Shown piece by piece: positions 24,868 to 34,250 of a DNA stretch of 64,000 bases (its first letter is position 1; each line of letters opens with the position of its first letter). The translations under genes were made by a program, and so were the position numbers. A model generated the notes under the pieces. The model saw only the letters and a program-made list of their open reading frames with translations. It was not told where the DNA came from and did no database searches. The stretch covers positions 372,001 through 436,000 of the forward strand of contig NZ_VSMB01000002.1 of NCBI RefSeq assembly GCF_009805705.1, written 5' to 3'. Origin of the DNA: Ruania rhizosphaerae (lineage in GTDB: Bacteria > Actinomycetota > Actinomycetes > Actinomycetales > Beutenbergiaceae).

Positions 24868-25709
24868 GCCAGTCCCTCCGTCTGGTGCCGACCGCCGACG
24901 AGCTCGACGAACCTGTCCTCCAACGAGCCACCAGCGCGGACGTCGTCCACGGTCCCGGCGGCGCGGATCTGCCCGTCGGCGATCACCGCCACATGGCTGC
25001 ACATCCGCTGCACCAGGTCCATCACATGCGAGGAGACGATCACGGTGGCCCCCGAGCGCACATAGTCGGCGAGCATGTCCCGGATGTTCGCCGCCGAGAC
25101 CGGGTCGACCGCCTCGAACGGCTCGTCCAGCACCAGCACACGCGGAGCGTGGATGAGCGCGCAGCCCAAGGCGATCTTCTTCGTCATCCCGGCCGAGTAG
25201 TCCACCACGAAGGTGTCCTTGTCCTCGGTGAGATCCATCGCTCGCAGCAGATCGTCGGCACGCTCGGCGACGACGTCACGATCCATCCCCCGCAGCAGCC
25301 CTGAGTAGGTGAGCAGCTGGGCGCCGGTGAGCCGGTCGAAGAGGCGCACCCCGTCCGGGAGCACGCCCATCTGCGCCTTCCCGGAGTCAGGAGCGCTCCA
25401 GAAGTCGGTGCCGTTGACCATCACGGTCCCCGCATCGGGTCGCAACAGACCGGTCGCCATCGACAGCGTGGTGGTCTTACCTGCACCGTTGGGGCCGACG
25501 AAACCGTAGAACGAGCCACGGGGGACGTCCAGGTCGATGCCGGCCACGGCTGTCTTCTGGCCGAATCGCTTCCACAGACCGCGGATCGACAGGGCTGCAG
25601 CGGGGTCGGGCGGCGCGGACGGCGAGCGGACGTCGGGACGCTCGACTGCGCCGGGTGTGGGATCAGCCGGTGCCGCGTCGGCCGGGCGTGAGAGGTGAGG
25701 CTCGGACAT
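24837..25709 (-). CDS. ABC transporter ATP-binding protein
   Basis: A protein of 290 residues. A proline-rich N-terminal extension of about 40 residues precedes a complete nucleotide-binding domain: Walker A GPNGAGKTTTLSMATGLL, signature VDYSAGMTKKIALGCAL (variant of LSGGQ), Walker B VLVLDEPFEAVDP and the switch histidine in SSHVMDLV. It powers the permease encoded immediately downstream. The ATG at 25709 is used. A two-helix membrane protein gene lies 62 bases upstream on the same strand and may be part of the operon. Confidence 0.9.
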   Translation of the reverse strand: MSEPHLSRPADAAPADPTPGAVERPDVRSPSAPPDPAAALSIRGLWKRFGQKTAVAGIDLDVPRGSFYGFVGPNGAGKTTTLSMATGLLRPDAGTVMVNGTDFWSAPDSGKAQMGVLPDGVRLFDRLTGAQLLTYSGLLRGMDRDVVAERADDLLRAMDLTEDKDTFVVDYSAGMTKKIALGCALIHAPRVLVLDEPFEAVDPVSAANIRDMLADYVRSGATVIVSSHVMDLVQRMCSHVAVIADGQIRAAGTVDDVRAGGSLEDRFVELVGGRHQTEGLAWLRTSSDSD

Positions 25710-25770
25710 GCCATCCAACCTAAGGGCCAGCACGGACATCGTGATCCACCGCAAGGGGGAGATCGACCGG

Positions 25771-26433
25771 TCAGGCCTCGCCCTCGAAGAGCCCGCCGTC
25801 GAGGAGCCAGTGATAGCGCAGCCGCAGTGCTCGCTCCGTGCTCGCGACAAGCGCGGCCACCGTAAGTGCGATGTTGCTCCAGGCGGGAAGCGTCAGCGGT
25901 GATGTGAACGTACCCACATGCTCGGCCACGGGCGGAATGTGCGAGATCTGCTCGACGATCTGCGGCACCCCGAGGACAAGGGCGACCAGCAGGATCGCCA
26001 CGGAAACGGCGCCGATCGCGCGGCTGACACCAGGGCGCTCACGTTCCAGTCGCGCTCGGCGCCCTTCGGCAGAGGCAGGGTCGGGGACGAGCTGTTGCTG
26101 GGCCCCGTCGTCGGAGACGAAATGGCAGCGCCGGAGGCCGTAGCCACTCGCGACCACTTCGATCGATCCACCCGGCACCGGGAGTACGGCAGGAAGCTTG
26201 GAACTGGCGTGATGACGGCCGTCTCTGAACAGGTGAGCCCGGACCTCGCCGTCGGAGTCGCCCCACAGGCGCACGTCGACCGACCACCGGCGGACCTCGC
26301 CGTCCTCCTCCCGCAGGGCCAGGTGCAGCAGCGAGCGCGACAGCGGCTGCCACCAGCGATACCGTCCCAGGGGCCGCCCGTCCCCTTCCCGCACTTTGCG
26401 CGCCGCACGCCAGCGCCCCCATCTCGAGATCAC
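25771..26433 (-). CDS. hypothetical membrane protein
   Basis: A protein of 220 residues. Residues 1-125 are soluble, basic at the start (WGRWRAARKVREGDGRPLG) and rich in beta-strand pattern. Two hydrophobic helices follow near the C-terminus (VSVAILLVALVLGVPQIVEQ and PLTLPAWSNIALTVAALVAS). I do not recognise a family. It is divergent from rmuC and lies upstream of the ABC ATPase gene in the same direction, so it could assist the exporter, but nothing in the sequence proves this. Confidence 0.65.
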   Translation of the reverse strand: MISRWGRWRAARKVREGDGRPLGRYRWWQPLSRSLLHLALREEDGEVRRWSVDVRLWGDSDGEVRAHLFRDGRHHASSKLPAVLPVPGGSIEVVASGYGLRRCHFVSDDGAQQQLVPDPASAEGRRARLERERPGVSRAIGAVSVAILLVALVLGVPQIVEQISHIPPVAEHVGTFTSPLTLPAWSNIALTVAALVASTERALRLRYHWLLDGGLFEGEA

Positions 26434-26587
26434 CCGTTTACGCTAGCCCGCACGCCGTGCGGCGCGGATCCATCAAGCGGATGAAACCGGCCGTTGTCCT
26501 CCTCCTCTGGTCGCACCGTCGTCACGGTTTCCCCGGCGGCGGCGCGCCCGTGGGGACGATGTCGGTGCCTCGTGGCACGGTGAAGGC

Positions 26588-28216
26588 ATGGATCTCGCAC
26601 AGCTCTCACTCGGACTGGCCGTGGGCCTCGTGCTCGGCGGCCTCGCCGGCGCATGGCTCATGCGTGCCGCACGCGGCACATCTGCCACCGGGGCAGGGGA
26701 AGCGAACGAGATCGCCGACCTCACCGATCGCCTGCACGCCGCCGAGGAGAAGGCGGCCCAGGTCCCGGTGCTGACCGAGCGGCTCGCTGCCGAGCGGGAA
26801 TCACACGAACGCGCACTCCACGCGGCAGAACGTGCCGCCGACGAGCGGGCCGATCTCGAACGGGCCGGCTTCGAGCGGACGGTCGAGGCCGAGCGCGCAC
26901 GGGCCGCCGAGCGCATCACGCAGGCGCAGGAGCGCGTCGAGGAACTGCGCGCCGACAGTAAGCGGATGTCGGATGAGTTCGAGGCGCTCTCAGCGAAGGT
27001 GCTCTCACAGACGCAGGAGTCCTTTCTCAAGCAGGCAGAGGAGCGCTTCGCACGCGCTCAGCAGCTCTCCGAGGCCGAGCTCGCCAAGCGGGAAGACGCC
27101 GTCAAGTCGCTCGTCGAACCGCTGAGCCGCACGCTCACCGAGGTGAAGTCCGGGATGGACCAGGCGGAGAAGGCACGGCTACAGGCGCACTCGACGCTCG
27201 CCGAACAGGTCAAGCAGATGCGATCGGACTCCGAGCACCTGCGCCAGGAGACGAACCAGCTGGTGACGGCCCTGCGTGCGCCACAGGTCCGGGGCAGGTG
27301 GGGCGAGCTGCAGCTGCGTCGTGTGGTGGAAGCGGCCGGGATGATCGAGCACGTCGACTTCGTCGAACAGGAGACCGTCAGCACCGACGGCGGGGCCTTG
27401 CGTCCGGACCTGGTGGTCACCCTTCCTGGCGAGAAGCGCGTCGTCGTGGACGCCAAGGTCGCGTTCAACGGCTACCTGGAGGCGATGGAGGCTCGGGAGG
27501 ATTCCGTACGTACGTCACGACTGCAGGCTCATGCCCGCCATGTGCGCGACCACGTAGACGCCCTCGGCGCGAAAGCCTATTGGGAGCACCTGGAGAACAC
27601 TCCGGAGTTCGTCGTGATGTTCCTGCCCGCTGAGTCGTTCCTGCAGGCGGCACTCGAGCAGGATCCGACGATCATGGAGCGCGCGTTCGAGAAGAACGTC
27701 GTGCTCGCAACCCCGGCCACACTCGTGGCACTGCTGCGCACCGTCGCCTACACCTGGCGCCAGGAACTTCTCGCACACGAGGCGCAGCAGGTCTTCCAGG
27801 TCGGGCGGGAGCTGCACAAGCGGCTCGGCACCATGGGCAAGCACCTCACCACGCTCGGCAAGCGGCTCAACTCCTCGGTCGAGGCGTTCAACGCCTTCAA
27901 CCGTTCCCTGGACTCCAACGTCATCACCCAGGCTCGCCGGTTCAGCAACCTCCAGGGCCTGGATCCGGCGCTGGAATCGCACCCGCCGCTGGAGGTGCTC
28001 GCCACCCCCGCTCAGAAGCCCGACGTCTACGAGACAGCACAGCACACTGACGCCGGGCCCGCCCAGCTGCCGATCCGGGAGAACACGGCAGCGCTGCCGC
28101 TGGAGGGTCTCGCGCTGGAACCGGATCCAGAGATCGAGTCCCTCGTCGCCGACGCCACCCGGGACGCAGACAAGGTCAGCCACGGTTCGGCGGCACGCCG
28201 TACCAAGAAGGCCTGA
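26588..28216 (+). CDS. rmuC: DNA recombination protein RmuC
   Basis: A protein of 542 residues. An N-terminal membrane anchor (LSLGLAVGLVLGGLAGAWL) is followed by a long coiled coil (about 40-200, alanine/glutamate/arginine-rich heptads) and the RmuC nuclease-like domain with ALRAPQVRGRWGELQLRRVV, RPDLVVTLPGEKRVVVDAKV (the PD-(D/E)xK core) and FVVMFLPAESFLQAAL. In E. coli RmuC limits DNA inversions at short repeats; activity is inferred from fold. The C-terminal 70 residues are poorly conserved. The gene stands alone between a divergent membrane-protein gene and convergent ispH. Confidence 0.92.
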   Translation: MDLAQLSLGLAVGLVLGGLAGAWLMRAARGTSATGAGEANEIADLTDRLHAAEEKAAQVPVLTERLAAERESHERALHAAERAADERADLERAGFERTVEAERARAAERITQAQERVEELRADSKRMSDEFEALSAKVLSQTQESFLKQAEERFARAQQLSEAELAKREDAVKSLVEPLSRTLTEVKSGMDQAEKARLQAHSTLAEQVKQMRSDSEHLRQETNQLVTALRAPQVRGRWGELQLRRVVEAAGMIEHVDFVEQETVSTDGGALRPDLVVTLPGEKRVVVDAKVAFNGYLEAMEAREDSVRTSRLQAHARHVRDHVDALGAKAYWEHLENTPEFVVMFLPAESFLQAALEQDPTIMERAFEKNVVLATPATLVALLRTVAYTWRQELLAHEAQQVFQVGRELHKRLGTMGKHLTTLGKRLNSSVEAFNAFNRSLDSNVITQARRFSNLQGLDPALESHPPLEVLATPAQKPDVYETAQHTDAGPAQLPIRENTAALPLEGLALEPDPEIESLVADATRDADKVSHGSAARRTKKA

Positions 28217-28259
28217 CGCACAGCCCTCGCCCGGTGGAGCGGATCGACGGAACGCTATG

Positions 28260-28289
28260 CCTCACTGGGCTCGGCCGGGCCCCGTGAGG
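28260..28289. terminator. hairpin between convergent rmuC and ispH
   Basis: Inverted repeat CCTCACTGGGC / GCCCCGTGAGG with one mismatch around a GC-rich loop, centred in the 80-base gap between the two 3' ends. No T-run follows, as is usual in high-GC actinobacteria. It could act for both genes. Confidence 0.5.
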
Positions 28290-28296
28290 GACGCCG

Positions 28297-29313
28297 TCAG
28301 GTAGCGGAGACGTCCAGCGAACGACGGGCGCCCCGGGCGGGCCGGCCCACCGGCTGGCCTGCCTTCTTCAGATCGGCGCGCAACTCCCGCGGGAGGGAGA
28401 ACATCAAGTCCTCGGTGGCGGTGCGCACCTCCTCCATCTCACCGAATCCCCACTCGCCGAGCTGGGTGATCACGTCGCGCACGAGGATCTCCGGCACTGA
28501 CGCACCCGAACTCAGGCCCACGCTGCTCGCACCCTCGAACCATGCCGGGTCGAGCCCATCGGCGGTGTCGACCCGGTAGGCGGAGCGTGCCCCGGCCTCG
28601 AGCGCCACCTCCACCAATCGCACCGAATTCGAGGAGTTGGCCGAGCCGACCACAATCATCACGTCCGCATCCGGAGCGATCTTCTTCACCGCCACCTGGC
28701 GGTTCTGCGTGGCGTAGCAGATGTCGTCACTGGGCGGATCCTGCAACTGCGGGAACTTCTCCCGCAGCCGGCGCACCGTCTCCATCGTCTCGTCCACCGA
28801 GAGCGTCGTCTGCGACAGCCACACCACCTTCTCGGGGTCGCGCACGCTCACGCTGTCGACCGCGGCCGGGCCGTCAACCAGCTGAATGTGCTCGGGCGCC
28901 TCACCCGCAGTCCCCTCGACCTCCTCGTGGCCGTCGTGCCCGATGAGCAGGATGTCGTACTCGTCCTTGGCGAACCGAACGGCCTCCTTGTGCACCTTCG
29001 TCACCAGCGGGCACGTGGCATCGATCGTGTCGAGGTTGCGTTCGGCGGCCTGAGCGTGCACAGCCGGGGAGACGCCGTGGGCGGAGAAGATCACCCGCGC
29101 GCCCTCGGGCACCTCGTCCGTCTCATGCACGAAGATCGCACCGCGCTTGGAGAGGGTCTCCACCACGTACTTGTTGTGGACGATCTCCTTGCGCACGTAG
29201 ATCGGCGCACCGTAGTGGTCCAGGGCCTGCTCGACGGCTTCGACAGCCCGATCGACCCCCGCACAGTAGCCGCGGGGTGCAGCGAGCAGGATTCGCTTGG
29301 TGGAAGTCGTCAC
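28297..29313 (-). CDS. ispH: 4-hydroxy-3-methylbut-2-enyl diphosphate reductase
   Basis: A protein of 338 residues catalysing the last step of the MEP isoprenoid pathway (HMBPP to IPP and DMAPP). The three cysteines that hold the iron-sulfur cluster are present in [27 protein letters not shown] and [11 protein letters not shown]. The family motifs FSAHGVSP and [16 protein letters not shown] are also intact, and length is normal. Start is the GTG at 29313. The location between xseA and ychF is the same as I remember for lytB2 (Rv1110) in M. tuberculosis. Confidence 0.96.
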   Translation of the reverse strand: MTTSTKRILLAAPRGYCAGVDRAVEAVEQALDHYGAPIYVRKEIVHNKYVVETLSKRGAIFVHETDEVPEGARVIFSAHGVSPAVHAQAAERNLDTIDATCPLVTKVHKEAVRFAKDEYDILLIGHDGHEEVEGTAGEAPEHIQLVDGPAAVDSVSVRDPEKVVWLSQTTLSVDETMETVRRLREKFPQLQDPPSDDICYATQNRQVAVKKIAPDADVMIVVGSANSSNSVRLVEVALEAGARSAYRVDTADGLDPAWFEGASSVGLSSGASVPEILVRDVITQLGEWGFGEMEEVRTATEDLMFSLPRELRADLKKAGQPVGRPARGARRSLDVSAT

Positions 29314-29398
29314 GGATTCAGTCTACGTGCCAGGTCGAGGCCCATCGGAGGGGCTGACCTGTGGGATCAGCCACCCGCCCGGCTCACGACGGCGTCCC

Positions 29399-30658
29399 TC
29401 ACCGATAGGCGAGGCGGCGCAGCAGCCGTTCGGCTGGCCCCCGCCATCCGCGACGCTCGTAGAGGTAGGCCACCGCAGCGAGCAATGCCCACCCCGCCAC
29501 CGCGATCGCAGCGACCCCGGCGCTGTTCAGGTCCGCCCCCAGTCCGATGCCCCAGGCACTCAGCAGCGGGGCGAAGATGACCGATTGGCCCAGGTAGTTC
29601 GACAGCGATCGCTTCCCCACGGCCTGGATCGCCACGACGGGCACACTCGCGGAACCTGCTCGCTGGAGCCTGTCGGCGAGGAGGGTGAAGACGGCGACGT
29701 AGCCGAGTCCGCCGAATATCCCAGTCACCGACTGGGTCAGGGTGAAGATCCACGACTGGTGCGGGCCGAGCTCGAACACACCCACATGAGTAAGTGCGTT
29801 GGGCAGCCCGCCCAGCACGCCGACGGCGACTCCGATCACCGCGGTGCGGCGCAACAGTCGTGCATGGGCCCGCGGATCCTCGAGGATCTGCCGGCGTGCA
29901 GCCCAGAACGCCAGCAGGATCATGGTCGGGACGACGAGTCCGATGATGCCCTGAGCGATCGCGATCAGCGGCCAGGTCGCCAGCCGCAGGAGGACGGAGG
30001 CGAGGTAGTCCTCCTCACCACTGAGGGCGGCAGGGTCGGCGAAGCCGCCGCCCTGCTCGAACGCTGGGTCGGCCGGGATGAAGGGCAGCGAGACCAGTCC
30101 CAGCAGAGTGATCACGGTCAGTATCCCGGTGAGCACGGCCGCCCACACGATGAGGGTCCGGTCCATGCGCCGCAGGAAGATCGCCACCATGATCAACCCG
30201 ACCAGACCGTACGCACCGACGATGTCCCCGAACCACAGCAATGCGGCGTGGACCGCGCCGAAGACGATCATCCACCAGTGCCGCCGCCGGAGGATCGCCC
30301 GCACCGCCTGGTCGGTTGCACCGGCTTCGATCTGGCGCCGGTACAGCTGCACGATCCCGTACCCGAACAAGAACGCGAAGAGCGGGTAGATGCGGGCGTC
30401 GACGGCCGTGATCAGCAGGAACTGGACGATGCGGTCCAGGGTTGAACCGTCGACCGGGTGGGCCGAGGTCATGCCGGAAGCCTGTCCGTACAGATACCAC
30501 GGTGTGTTCGCGAGCGCGATCAACAACAGCATGAATCCGCGCGCGAGATCGGGCGCCAGGGCCCGCTCCGTTGCGGTCGAAGGGCCTCGAACGAGAGCAC
30601 CCGTGCTCGGTGCGGTCGAGGCGTCTGCGGTATCTGCGATCCGGCCGGGCTCAGTCAT
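29399..30658 (-). CDS. DUF418-family membrane protein
   Basis: A protein of 419 residues with about ten hydrophobic segments. Family hallmarks are the opening RALAPDLARGFMLLLIALAN, the DARIYPLFAFLFGYGIVQ segment, and the C-terminal VGKRSLSNYLGQSVIFAPLL. DUF418 proteins resemble membrane acyltransferases/heparan acetyltransferases but their function is unproven. The ATG at 30658 is the start; the frame is open on to 31957, but that part is antisense to xseA and is not considered coding. A palindromic repeat element lies in the intergenic region upstream. Confidence 0.85.
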   Translation of the reverse strand: MTEPGRIADTADASTAPSTGALVRGPSTATERALAPDLARGFMLLLIALANTPWYLYGQASGMTSAHPVDGSTLDRIVQFLLITAVDARIYPLFAFLFGYGIVQLYRRQIEAGATDQAVRAILRRRHWWMIVFGAVHAALLWFGDIVGAYGLVGLIMVAIFLRRMDRTLIVWAAVLTGILTVITLLGLVSLPFIPADPAFEQGGGFADPAALSGEEDYLASVLLRLATWPLIAIAQGIIGLVVPTMILLAFWAARRQILEDPRAHARLLRRTAVIGVAVGVLGGLPNALTHVGVFELGPHQSWIFTLTQSVTGIFGGLGYVAVFTLLADRLQRAGSASVPVVAIQAVGKRSLSNYLGQSVIFAPLLSAWGIGLGADLNSAGVAAIAVAGWALLAAVAYLYERRGWRGPAERLLRRLAYR

Positions 30659-30754
30659 AGCGCCACCGTGACACTGCGTGAGGGGTGACCACATCGTCCG
30701 TTCGGGGGATCTGCGCGGCCGCATCTCCCTATCGCGAGTGATCGTGCTCCGCAC

Positions 30755-30826
30755 CGAATCCCCATTCCGCCGGGGAACCCACGTCCGGAGGGATGGAAGG
30801 TGGCTCGGTGGCGGAAAGGGGATTCG
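30755..30826. repeat. 72-bp palindromic repeat, copy A
   Basis: Terminal inverted arms CGAATCCCCATTCCGCC (30755-30771) and GGCGGAAAGGGGATTCG (30810-30826) around a 38-base centre. Two near-identical elements of 72 and 73 bases occur at 52496 and 53585. This one occupies the 300-base divergent gap between the DUF418 gene and xseA, upstream of both, which otherwise holds only G-rich sequence. Confidence 0.85.
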
Positions 30827-30958
30827 ACGCGAGGCAGGTGGGTGCTGGGGTAGGTGGTGGGTCCCGGGGGTAGGTGCAGGGCAGGCGTGGGCAGGTCGCG
30901 GGTGCAGGGCAGGGCGGGATGGCGTGGGATTGTCGGCGGGATGCGGCAGGCTAGAGGT

Positions 30959-32257
30959 ATGCAACCGCCCGAGCCACGGTCCGGCGTCTCCCCCGGCGCT
31001 GCGCCCACCGATCTGCCCGCCCGGGCGCTGGACACCACGGCCGAGCACCCGTGGCCGGTTCGGCTCCTCTCGGTGAAGATCGCCGACTACGTCAACAAGA
31101 TGGCCCCCGTCTGGGTCGAGGGTCAGCTGGTCCAGGTCAACGCGCACAATGCGTCCGCGAGCGCCTACCTCACGCTGCGTGACACCGATGTGGACATGTC
31201 CCTGAACGTCACCATGCTCAAGCGCCTGCTCGCCGGTGCCGGCACCGCCGTCGAGGAGGGCGCGCACGTGGTGGTGCGCGGCAAGCCGTCGTTCTGGGCC
31301 AAACGCGGGACGTTGAGCCTGCGAGCCACTGACATCCGCGCGATCGGCCTCGGCGAGCTGCTCGCCCGGATCGAGCACCTGAAACGGATCCTCGCAGCGG
31401 AGGGTCTGTTCGACGCCGACCGCAAACGCGCGCTGCCGTTCCTGCCCACCCGGGTCGGGTTGATCTGCGGGCGGGACGCCAAGGCCAAGCACGACGTCAT
31501 CGTCAACGCCTCCGCCCGGTGGCCGCAGGTGCAGTTCGAGGTGCGCGAGGTGGCCGTCCAGGGCACGAGCAGCGTCGGCGAGGTCAGCCGTGCGATCGCC
31601 GAGCTCGACGCTCATCCGGAGGTGGATGTCATCGTCGTGGCGCGCGGTGGTGGGTCGGTCGAGGATCTGCTGCCGTTCTCCAACGAGAGCATGGTCCGCG
31701 CAGCGGCTGCATGCCGTACCGCGCTGGTAGCGGCTATCGGTCACGAGACCGACTGCCCGTTGCTGGACCTGGTGGCCGACTACCGCGCCTCCACCCCCAC
31801 GGACGCCGCCAAGCGCATCGTGCCCGATATGGCCGCCGAGCTCAGTCGCATCGACCAGGCCCGGCACCGGATGGGGGCGGCGCTGCATCGCAGGCTCGCG
31901 GTCGAGTCCGACCGCCTGGCAGCGCTGCGCTCGCGCCCGGTCCTTGCCCAGCCGCATGTGCTCGCCGACAGCCGAGCCGAGCAGATGGACCGGTGGCGCG
32001 ACCAGGGCCGGGCGGCTTTCACCTCTCGCCTCGAGCGGGCGGCCGGTGAGGTGGCCGCTCTCAGGACGGCGCTGCGCACCCTCTCCCCCGATGCCACCCT
32101 GCGACGGGGATACGCCGTGCTCCGCACCCCCACCGGGTCGGTCGTACGTGACCCGGCAACCGTCAGCGTCGGTGATGACCTGCGTGCCCTGGTGGCCGGT
32201 GGCGAGCTCACCGTGTCGGTGCGTGGAACCGGACCCACCCGCGAGACCTCGACGTGA
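30959..32257 (+). CDS. xseA: exodeoxyribonuclease VII large subunit
   Basis: A protein of 432 residues. Residues 25-120 are the OB-fold (VKIADYVNKMAPVWVEGQLV and LTLRDTDVDMSLNVTM); the catalytic region contains LPFLPTRVGLICGRDAKAKH, VIVVARGGGSVEDLLPFSNE and the AIGHETDCPLLDLVADYRAS motif, then the coiled-coil part that wraps around XseB. It degrades single-stranded DNA from both ends with XseB. The ATG at 30959 is used; the frame is open further upstream but through the repeat element. The stop is followed after 13 bases by xseB. Confidence 0.95.
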   Translation: MQPPEPRSGVSPGAAPTDLPARALDTTAEHPWPVRLLSVKIADYVNKMAPVWVEGQLVQVNAHNASASAYLTLRDTDVDMSLNVTMLKRLLAGAGTAVEEGAHVVVRGKPSFWAKRGTLSLRATDIRAIGLGELLARIEHLKRILAAEGLFDADRKRALPFLPTRVGLICGRDAKAKHDVIVNASARWPQVQFEVREVAVQGTSSVGEVSRAIAELDAHPEVDVIVVARGGGSVEDLLPFSNESMVRAAAACRTALVAAIGHETDCPLLDLVADYRASTPTDAAKRIVPDMAAELSRIDQARHRMGAALHRRLAVESDRLAALRSRPVLAQPHVLADSRAEQMDRWRDQGRAAFTSRLERAAGEVAALRTALRTLSPDATLRRGYAVLRTPTGSVVRDPATVSVGDDLRALVAGGELTVSVRGTGPTRETST

Positions 32258-32270
32258 TTGGATGACCTGC

Positions 32271-32585
32271 GTGAGCGCCAGTACCGACGTCCGTGACCTC
32301 AGCTACGAGCAGGCCCGTGATGAGCTCGTCGAGGTGGTGAACAAGCTCGAGAGCGGCGCCGCCTCGCTCGAGGAGTCGCTCGACCTGTGGGAACGCGGCG
32401 AGGCGCTGGCGGACCGCTGCCAGAGCTGGCTGGACGCGGCCCGCGAGCGGATCGACGCTGCGCGCGGCGCATCCGCCGAGGCGAGCAACGACCCCGACGA
32501 GAACAGCGGCGAGAACGAGGGCGAAGACACGATGGCTGTCACGAACGAGCCAGTCGCGGCGAGCGACCCGGACGAGGAGAACTGA
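32271..32585 (+). CDS. xseB: exodeoxyribonuclease VII small subunit
   Basis: A protein of 104 residues. The conserved helical hairpin is LSYEQARDELVEVVNKLESG followed by AASLEESLDLWERGEALADR and a CQSWLDAARERID tail. After about residue 70 it carries an acidic extension (NDPDENSGENEGED, AASDPDEEN) that is not part of the usual 75-80-residue protein. The GTG at 32271 has GGA eight bases upstream; an ATG at 32262 would add three residues. It forms the exonuclease with XseA and lies one base ahead of a sugar-kinase gene. Confidence 0.92.
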   Translation: MSASTDVRDLSYEQARDELVEVVNKLESGAASLEESLDLWERGEALADRCQSWLDAARERIDAARGASAEASNDPDENSGENEGEDTMAVTNEPVAASDPDEEN

Positions 32586-32586
32586 G

Positions 32587-33513
32587 ATGACGCACGCCCT
32601 GGTGATCGGCGAGGCCCTCGTGGACGTCGTCCGAGCTGCCGATGGAACGGTGACCGAACACCCCGGAGGGTCACCGGCGAACGTGGCCCTCGGACTGGCA
32701 CGGCTGGGACGCGACACCGAGCTCGCGACCTGGCTGGGCAAGGACGCTCGCGGCGAGTTGGTGAGTTCTCACCTCACCGCGAGCGGGGTTCGGCTGGTAC
32801 CCGGCTCCGACCGGGCCGAACGCACCCCGACCGCCGTGGCCACCTTGGCCGGGGACGGCAGTGCAACCTACGAGTTCGACCTCGCGTGGCGCGTGCCCGA
32901 GGTCGCCCTCGATGACACTGTCGCGGTGCTGCACTCGGGCTCGATCGCCGGGACTCTCGCACCCGGAGGAGCGGCCGTCGCCGAGATCGCTGCCGCAGCA
33001 CGTGAGCACGCCACGATCAGCTACGACCCGAACGCCCGCCCGACCATCATGGGCAGCGCCGACGAGGCACGGCCGGTGATCGAGCATCTCGTCTCCCTCG
33101 CCGACGTCGTCAAGGTCTCGGACGAGGACGTCGCCTGGCTCTACCCGAGAGAAAGCGACATCGAGGTGATCCAGCGGTGGGTGCACGCTGGACCGTCGGT
33201 CGTCGTCCTCACCCGCGGTGGGACCGGCTCGGTCGGCGTCACCGTCACCGGAGGATCCGTCGAGGTCCCGGCCCCGCGCACCGAGGTCGTCGACACCGTC
33301 GGTGCAGGCGACTCCTACATGGCAGGTCTGCTGGACGGTCTCTGGAGCGCGAACCTGCTCGGCGCCAGGCGCCGCGACGCGCTCCGCCTGATCGAGGAGG
33401 ACGCCCTGCGTGCGGCCATGACCCACGCCGCCCGGATCGCGGCGATCGTCGTCTCCCGGGCCGGCGCCAACCCACCGACCACTGCCGAGCTGACCCGTGA
33501 GGAGAACGCGTGA
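32587..33513 (+). CDS. PfkB-family sugar kinase (fructokinase-like)
   Basis: A protein of 308 residues of the ribokinase/PfkB family. N-terminal pattern VIGEALVDVVRAADGTVTEH and PGGSPANVALGLARLG (substrate-side glycine pair), and the C-terminal active-site motif DTVGAGDSYMAGLLDGLWS with the catalytic aspartate of GAGD. The sequence is closest in style to fructokinases, but the sugar cannot be fixed. Its start lies one base after the xseB stop and its end overlaps the carbonic anhydrase start (GTGA), so xseA-xseB-kinase-carbonic anhydrase read as one operon. Confidence 0.88.
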   Translation: MTHALVIGEALVDVVRAADGTVTEHPGGSPANVALGLARLGRDTELATWLGKDARGELVSSHLTASGVRLVPGSDRAERTPTAVATLAGDGSATYEFDLAWRVPEVALDDTVAVLHSGSIAGTLAPGGAAVAEIAAAAREHATISYDPNARPTIMGSADEARPVIEHLVSLADVVKVSDEDVAWLYPRESDIEVIQRWVHAGPSVVVLTRGGTGSVGVTVTGGSVEVPAPRTEVVDTVGAGDSYMAGLLDGLWSANLLGARRRDALRLIEEDALRAAMTHAARIAAIVVSRAGANPPTTAELTREENA

Positions 33514-34169
33514 GCGAGCGACCCACCACCCCCGCCGAAGCCTTCGCAGCCCTGACCGAGGGGAACCAGCGATTCGTCGCCGGCGAGATGGCTCACCCCA
33601 GTCAGGACGCTCAGCGACGTACTGAGCTCTCCTCCTCACAGCACCCGTTCGCGGTCCTGTTCGGATGTTCGGACTCACGCCTGTCGGCAGAGATCATCTT
33701 CGACCGCGGCCTGGGTGACCTGTTCGTGGTCCGCACCGCCGGGCACGTGGTCGACACCACCGTGATCGGGTCGATCGAGTACGGCGTCGAGATGCTCGGC
33801 ACCCCGCTGGTCGTCGTGCTGGGCCACGACAGCTGCGGTGCGATCGCCGCCGCCCACCAAGCCCTCACGACCGGGGACCTGCCCCGCAACTTCGTGCGCG
33901 CCGTCGTGGACAGGGTGATCCCGAGCCTGGTCACCGGCGCCGGCAGCGCGGACGGATCGCGCGAGCAGTCCGAGGACCCACGCTCGGTCCGGCTTCCCGA
34001 CCCGGAGAACCTGCAGTCCGAGCACGTGCGCGCCACGGTACGGATGCTGCACTCGTACTCGGCGACGCTCGCCGATGCGGTGGCCGAGGGTCGCTGCGCG
34101 ATCGTCGGGATGGAGTACGCGCTCGGTGAGGGCACCGCCCGGGTCGTCGAGGTGCTGGGCGAGATCTGA
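33510..34169 (+). CDS. beta-class carbonic anhydrase
   Basis: A protein of 219 residues that interconverts CO2 and bicarbonate. Zinc ligands and the Asp-Arg dyad are in VLFGCSDSRLSAEIIFDRGL (Cys, Asp, Arg) and VVVLGHDSCGAIAAAH (His, Cys). The strand FVVRTAGHVVDTTVIGSIEY is typical of plant-type/mycobacterial beta enzymes. It starts at a GTG whose last bases overlap the kinase stop. Length is normal. No transporter partner is adjacent, so a general metabolic role is likely. Confidence 0.93.
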   Translation: MSERPTTPAEAFAALTEGNQRFVAGEMAHPSQDAQRRTELSSSQHPFAVLFGCSDSRLSAEIIFDRGLGDLFVVRTAGHVVDTTVIGSIEYGVEMLGTPLVVVLGHDSCGAIAAAHQALTTGDLPRNFVRAVVDRVIPSLVTGAGSADGSREQSEDPRSVRLPDPENLQSEHVRATVRMLHSYSATLADAVAEGRCAIVGMEYALGEGTARVVEVLGEI

Positions 34170-34219
34170 GGCGCACCGCCACCACCACGTGGGTGCAGCA
34201 TGCGTCGGTGTGCCGCGCA

Positions 34220-34240
34220 CGGGCAGGAACCACCTGCCCG
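34220..34240. terminator. hairpin between convergent carbonic anhydrase and MurA-like genes
   Basis: Perfect 8-base stem CGGGCAGG / CCTGCCCG with loop AACCA in the 81-base gap between two 3' ends. Probably terminates in both directions; no T-run. Confidence 0.6.
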
Positions 34241-34250
34241 CGGCGGGCCA

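Noticed and set aside
30659-31957. N-terminal extension of the DUF418 frame by some 430 codons
   Set aside because: It lies antisense to xseA and through the palindromic repeat, is basic and low in complexity, and the DUF418 family begins at the ATG at 30658.
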